Positions 60,318 through 64,000 of a DNA stretch of 64,000 nt are shown here, one piece after another. Made by a program: the position numbers and the translations under genes. The notes beneath the pieces were generated by a model. That model had not been told where the DNA came from. It ran no database searches and saw only the letters and a program-made list of their open reading frames with translations. The DNA comes from Rotaria sp. Silwood1 (taxonomy: Eukaryota; Rotifera; Eurotatoria; Philodinida; Philodinidae), in contig CAJNOP010000521.1 in NCBI GenBank assembly GCA_905250075.1, forward strand, positions 86,630 to 150,629, in the 5' to 3' direction. How positions within the stretch are numbered: the stretch's first letter is position 1; every line of letters begins with the position of its first letter.

Positions 60318-61366
60318 ATGGCACGTCTTCTTGGTAATACAATTTTTGGACAATCACTCCGAAATGATACTCCTTCTGATGATACATCAATGGTTGATAC
60401 AGCTGAACAAATTTATATATCATCATTATCATTACTTAAAATGCTTAAACATGGTCGAGCTGGTGTACCAATGGAAGTGATGGGGTAAAATTATCATTTT
60501 AGTTTTCTCTTTTTTTTTTTGCTTAAAAATTTCATTATATTATTTTAGATTAATGTTAGGAGAATTTGTTGATGATTATACAGTTCATGTTATTGATGTT
60601 TTTGCTATGCCACAATCAGGTACTGGTGTTAGTGTTGAAGCTGTTGATCCTGTTTTTCAAACTAAAATGCTTGATATGCTTAAACAAACAGATCGATCTG
60701 AAATGGTTGTTGGTTGGTATCATTCACATCCAGGTTTTGGTTGTTGGCTATCTGGTGTTGATATGAATACTCAACAAAGTTTTGAAGCTTTAACTGAACG
60801 TACAGTTGTAAGTATTGTTATTGTTTTTTTTAGATAATATTATCTTTTGTATTTAGGCTGTTGTTATTGATCCAGTTCAAAGTGTAAAAGGAAAAGTTGT
60901 TATTGATGCATTTCGTTTAATACAACCACAAGTATTAATTTTAGGTCAAGAACCTCGACAAACAACATCAAATTTAGGTCATTTAATAAAACCATCTATA
61001 CAAGCTTTAATACATGGTCTTAATCGTCATTATTATTCTATTAATATAAATTATCGAAAAAATGAATTAGAACAAAAAATGTTATTAAATTTACATAAAA
61101 AAACATGGATGAATAATTTAACTATTGAAAATTTTAATCAACATAATGAATATAATACTAATATTATTAAACAAATGGTTGATTTATCAAATAATTATAT
61201 TAAATCATTAGACGAAGAAGGAAAATTTACACAAGAACAATTGTCTATAAAAAATATTGGAAAACAAGAACCAAAAAGACATTTAGAAGAGAATATTGAT
61301 ATTTTAATGAATTTAAATATTATTCAATGTATTGCTGTTATGATGTCGTTAGTTATATTTAAATAG
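60318..61366 (+). CDS. PSMD14: 26S proteasome deubiquitinase Rpn11/PSMD14
   Basis: The JAMM/MPN+ zinc metalloprotease of the proteasome lid that removes ubiquitin chains from substrates as they are translocated. Exons 60318-60484, 60549-60807 and 60857-61366 join to exactly 311 residues plus stop (human 310). The start gives MARLLGN, aligning with human MDRLL. Conserved blocks are [40 protein letters not shown] (active-site Glu), and the JAMM motif [14 protein letters not shown] at about 114-127 with both His and the Asp present. The Ins-2 and helical C-terminal parts, used to bind Rpn8 and the lid, are also present ([37 protein letters not shown]). All catalytic residues are intact, so it should be functional. 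The two introns are 64 and 49 bp. Confidence 0.97.
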
Positions 61367-61853
61367 AACATATTTTCTAAGATTTTTTATTTTTTTTAAT
61401 CGAGAATTTTTTTTTTGTAAAAATTAAAAATATTTATTCAATAAGAATATGACCATCATAGTCATTATGTTATGAATACCAGTGAGTAAAAGAAATATAA
61501 CATTCCTTCTCATGAAAAGAAGAAAAAGAACAAAAAAAAAAAAAAAAAACAAAGCCAACAATATAAAATTTCACATGCTGCTTGTATTTCTGTATACTTG
61601 AGTCATCAAAACATCATACTGCTTATTGTATATACTGCCGTATATATTATACATTATAAGACTTAAATCATAGTCAGTCATGTATAATAATATTTGTGCT
61701 GTTCTGTTCTGCTATTTTTCTTTTTTTTTCTTTCTCATTCGTAGATTTTTTTATTTTACAGCCACCTGATTTTATAACCAATATTCCTACCACGAAATAT
61801 ACACTCTTTCATTCATTATTTGACATATTAGATCGAATTGTATATCATATATA
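61367..61853. other. Intergenic, no gene seen
   Basis: PSMD14 3' UTR and presumed promoter of the next gene; an A-run near 61533-61551 and several T-runs. Confidence 0.5.
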
Positions 61854-62276
61854 ATGGAATGGTATGGATATGTTGCGATTTTGTTATTAATTCTATTAGC
61901 GATTGTTGTGGGTGTTATTCTTGCATGTATATTAGGTGGTCAACATTGTACAGTATCGATTCAACAACGTCAACAAAATCATGAATTAACAAAAATACAA
62001 CAAGAACAAGAAAGAAAACGAGAAAAAAAATTAAGTTCAAAATTAAAACGAACATTTCATCATTCATCTAAAACAGAACAACCTATAAAACCTATTGAAG
62101 ATGTTAAAACAGTTGAATTTACATTAAAAGTAGGTGATGATCGTAAAAAAACTGAAGAATTAACAACAAATAATGAATCGACAATGATTCTTTTACCAAC
62201 AAAACGTGTGACTCAAGCTGAACTTGATGAACGACAGAAAAAACGAGATGAACTTAGAAAAAAATATAATCTTTAA
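61854..62276 (+). CDS. Small single-pass membrane protein with charged cytoplasmic tail
   Basis: Not recognised. One exon, 140 residues. The N-terminus (MEWYGY) is followed at once by a membrane helix of about 22 residues (VAILLLILLAIVVGVILACI), then a Cys/His-containing turn (LGGQHC) and a highly charged helical tail (KIQQEQERKREKKLSSKLKR) that ends ELDERQKKRDELRKKYNL. A short extracellular or lumenal N-terminus with a cytoplasmic basic tail is the likely topology by the positive-inside rule. It starts 487 bp after PSMD14 on the same strand. Base composition and codon use match neighbouring exons, so I think it is a real gene of unknown function. Confidence 0.65.
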   Translation: MEWYGYVAILLLILLAIVVGVILACILGGQHCTVSIQQRQQNHELTKIQQEQERKREKKLSSKLKRTFHHSSKTEQPIKPIEDVKTVEFTLKVGDDRKKTEELTTNNESTMILLPTKRVTQAELDERQKKRDELRKKYNL

Positions 62277-64000
62277 AAAAAATTATTGATATTATTTAAT
62301 ATGTTTCTTTCTTTCTTTTTTTTTGTTTTTATGTATATTTCATTCATTGAACAAATACAAACAAGAAAATTTCATGTTTTTTTTTTATGTTCACTTCTTC
62401 TTTTTACAAAAAATAAATATCTAAGCAGTATAAAATATGTGAAGGCTCTCATACCTGTATTTGTAGATAGCGCTACTTACTGTACATAACTAATAATATT
62501 TGAAAGTGAAACTTTCTTGTTTCGTATGAATTGTCGAGAAAATTTACTAAGTCTTTACCTTTACTAAAGCATAAATTTACTCACATGTGATATTCTTATG
62601 AGAATTGTCTTTTATAGGTTTTTTTCTATACAAGTTGATTTTTGAAGATTGAGTTTCGAAGTTATATACTTGCAATGTTTTTAATTAAAGTGATTTTTTG
62701 TTTCTCATGAGTTTTTATTTATCATCTGAATAGGATTAGATTGTCTCATGAATTGAAGTTCGTCTTATCTATATTTGCAGTATTAAATATTTTATCTACC
62801 CAGATTAAATAATTTTTCACTATATTGATTCATCAAAAGAAAACCTTTTCACTTTTATCTGTTTAAAACTTGAAAAACGTTATTCTTTTTTAATGCCACA
62901 GAATGTCTCTCCATTTATAATACCGATATAGCGTTAGTGCGAGCATTCTACAGGTGAACTATAAGTAAAATTCAATTTGTAGAAGAAGGATTTCTTACAG
63001 CAATTTTTCACTGAACCTGACTTTTTCAGATTATATTGACATTCTAGACATGGTAAAGCCATATTAAGCACAAAATGAGTTCTTTCTAAGTTAGAAAAAA
63101 AAACATTTTTTCTCCTGATCATAGATATCGTTTCAACTCATTTCTGAGCATTTTCTATTAAGAAAAATGGAAAAATAATTTAAAAAGAAGCGGCGTTACT
63201 CTCCAAAGTTGTCAATCTGGATCATATGTGGACAAATTTTTAGTGCATAATTCTATTCCCATTAGAAGCGGCGTTGTAAATTAAAAATATTTCTGTGAAA
63301 CTGTTGAATTTAAAGTTGTACTTTTCTTTTTTGTCAATTGTTTCGTACCTTCAATTGGAAATATATCCCATCAGCCTACAATATGATGAATGACAGTAAT
63401 ATATATCAATAATATGACCGTATCTTATACATTTTAAAGGAGGGGTGCCAAATTGTGGGCTGATCATCCCAAACAAGATCGACCTAATTTTATTAGCTCA
63501 ATAATCAGCATTGACCCTCGATGATTTTCCACAAGTTTATTTTGCATTTTATCACAGCTCAATTTTTTGACCCCTCGGGATCCCTCAGGATTCAAAAAAA
63601 ATTTTTTTTCGCCGTTTCATCAGAAGTCTATCTAGTTCGATAGCGCTATGTGTGCTAATTACAAATATCACATTATTTTTCAAAGATGCTCGGACAATAA
63701 GAAAAATCTGAAGTATTCTTTGGAAGCCCTAAAAGATCAGTTTTCTATTGGAAAGTCTATCAGAGTGCGAACAAAACTCGTCAAGAATAAACTCATTAGA
63801 TAGAGAATTTCATGCTCTATCCGAATCTATAAGAACATCTTAGACATTTAAATTTTTTTCTATCAATAAATCCCAAACATCGCCCCTATTGGATCATTTG
63901 GTACAAATCATGATTTTTTGAGTCTTTCGAAGTTATAATTTGTCCGGGTGTACCAGCCTGATCTTTTCATTGAATAGGCAGTTCAATGTGCTCTTTCTGA
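62277..64000. other. 1.7 kb with no recognised gene
   Basis: AT-rich to about 63400. From 63430 to 63600 composition rises (GGGGTGCCAAATTGTGGGCT, GACCCCTCGGGATCCCTCAG), which may be the edge of a repeat that continues past the window. Minus frame 62934-63122 is not supported. The motif GAAGCGGCGTT occurs twice (about 63187 and 63266). Confidence 0.45.

Overview
This is an animal nuclear genome window, most likely from a bdelloid rotifer. It is AT-rich. Most genes are cut into many small exons by 40-90 bp GT-AG introns, and the gene content is metazoan: PDS5, the proteasome subunit Rpn11/PSMD14, an SLC39 zinc transporter, three nicotinic-receptor-type subunits and a ZU5/death-domain adaptor. 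Three things point to bdelloids: an intronless ADP-ribosyltransferase-TPR gene, decayed copies of what I recall as a large rotifer membrane-protein family, and arrays related to TGTGGG, which I recall as the bdelloid telomere repeat. No species can be named. No tRNA, rRNA or CRISPR array was seen.

Layout. 1-6.3 kb: a small membrane-protein ORF and a 10-exon ZIP zinc transporter (458 aa when joined). 7.0-9.3 kb: two broken copies of one membrane-protein family. 9.9-11.3 kb: a minus-strand protein with two tandem His-Me/HNH-like nuclease domains. 11.4-15.7 kb: gene-poor, with a 619 bp near-perfect hairpin element. 15.7-24.5 kb: PDS5 in 25 exons (1,364 aa), with at least five small non-autonomous elements in its introns. 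26.5-31.7 kb: an unrecognised coiled-coil protein of about 714 aa in about 21 exons. 31.7-39.7 kb: a repeat-rich block with telomere-like C/A-G/T arrays, a 15 bp minisatellite family, hairpins and a 100 bp N gap. 39.7-41.8 kb: the ART-TPR gene. 42-45.4 kb: a 913 aa coiled-coil/ZU5/double-death-domain protein (minus). 45.9-55.5 kb: a cluster of three Cys-loop receptor subunits, two non-alpha in tandem on minus and one alpha-type on plus, head to head with the second. 55.9-57.0 kb: a secreted histidine-rich protein and a decayed IDH3B tail. 57.4-59 kb: a minisatellite-tipped foldback element and a hAT-type MITE. 60.3-62.3 kb: PSMD14 and a small single-pass membrane protein. The rest appears gene-free.

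The strongest unusual signals are repeats. One family appears to be a foldback element whose inverted ends are tandem GGAGCAACTGTC-like units finishing in GTGTTACC; two of its copies abut telomere-like arrays. A second family is a set of hAT-type MITEs with clear 8 bp target duplications. Exon models were built by eye from frame continuity and GT-AG sites. For seven of the eight spliced models the joined lengths are exact multiples of three, which supports them.
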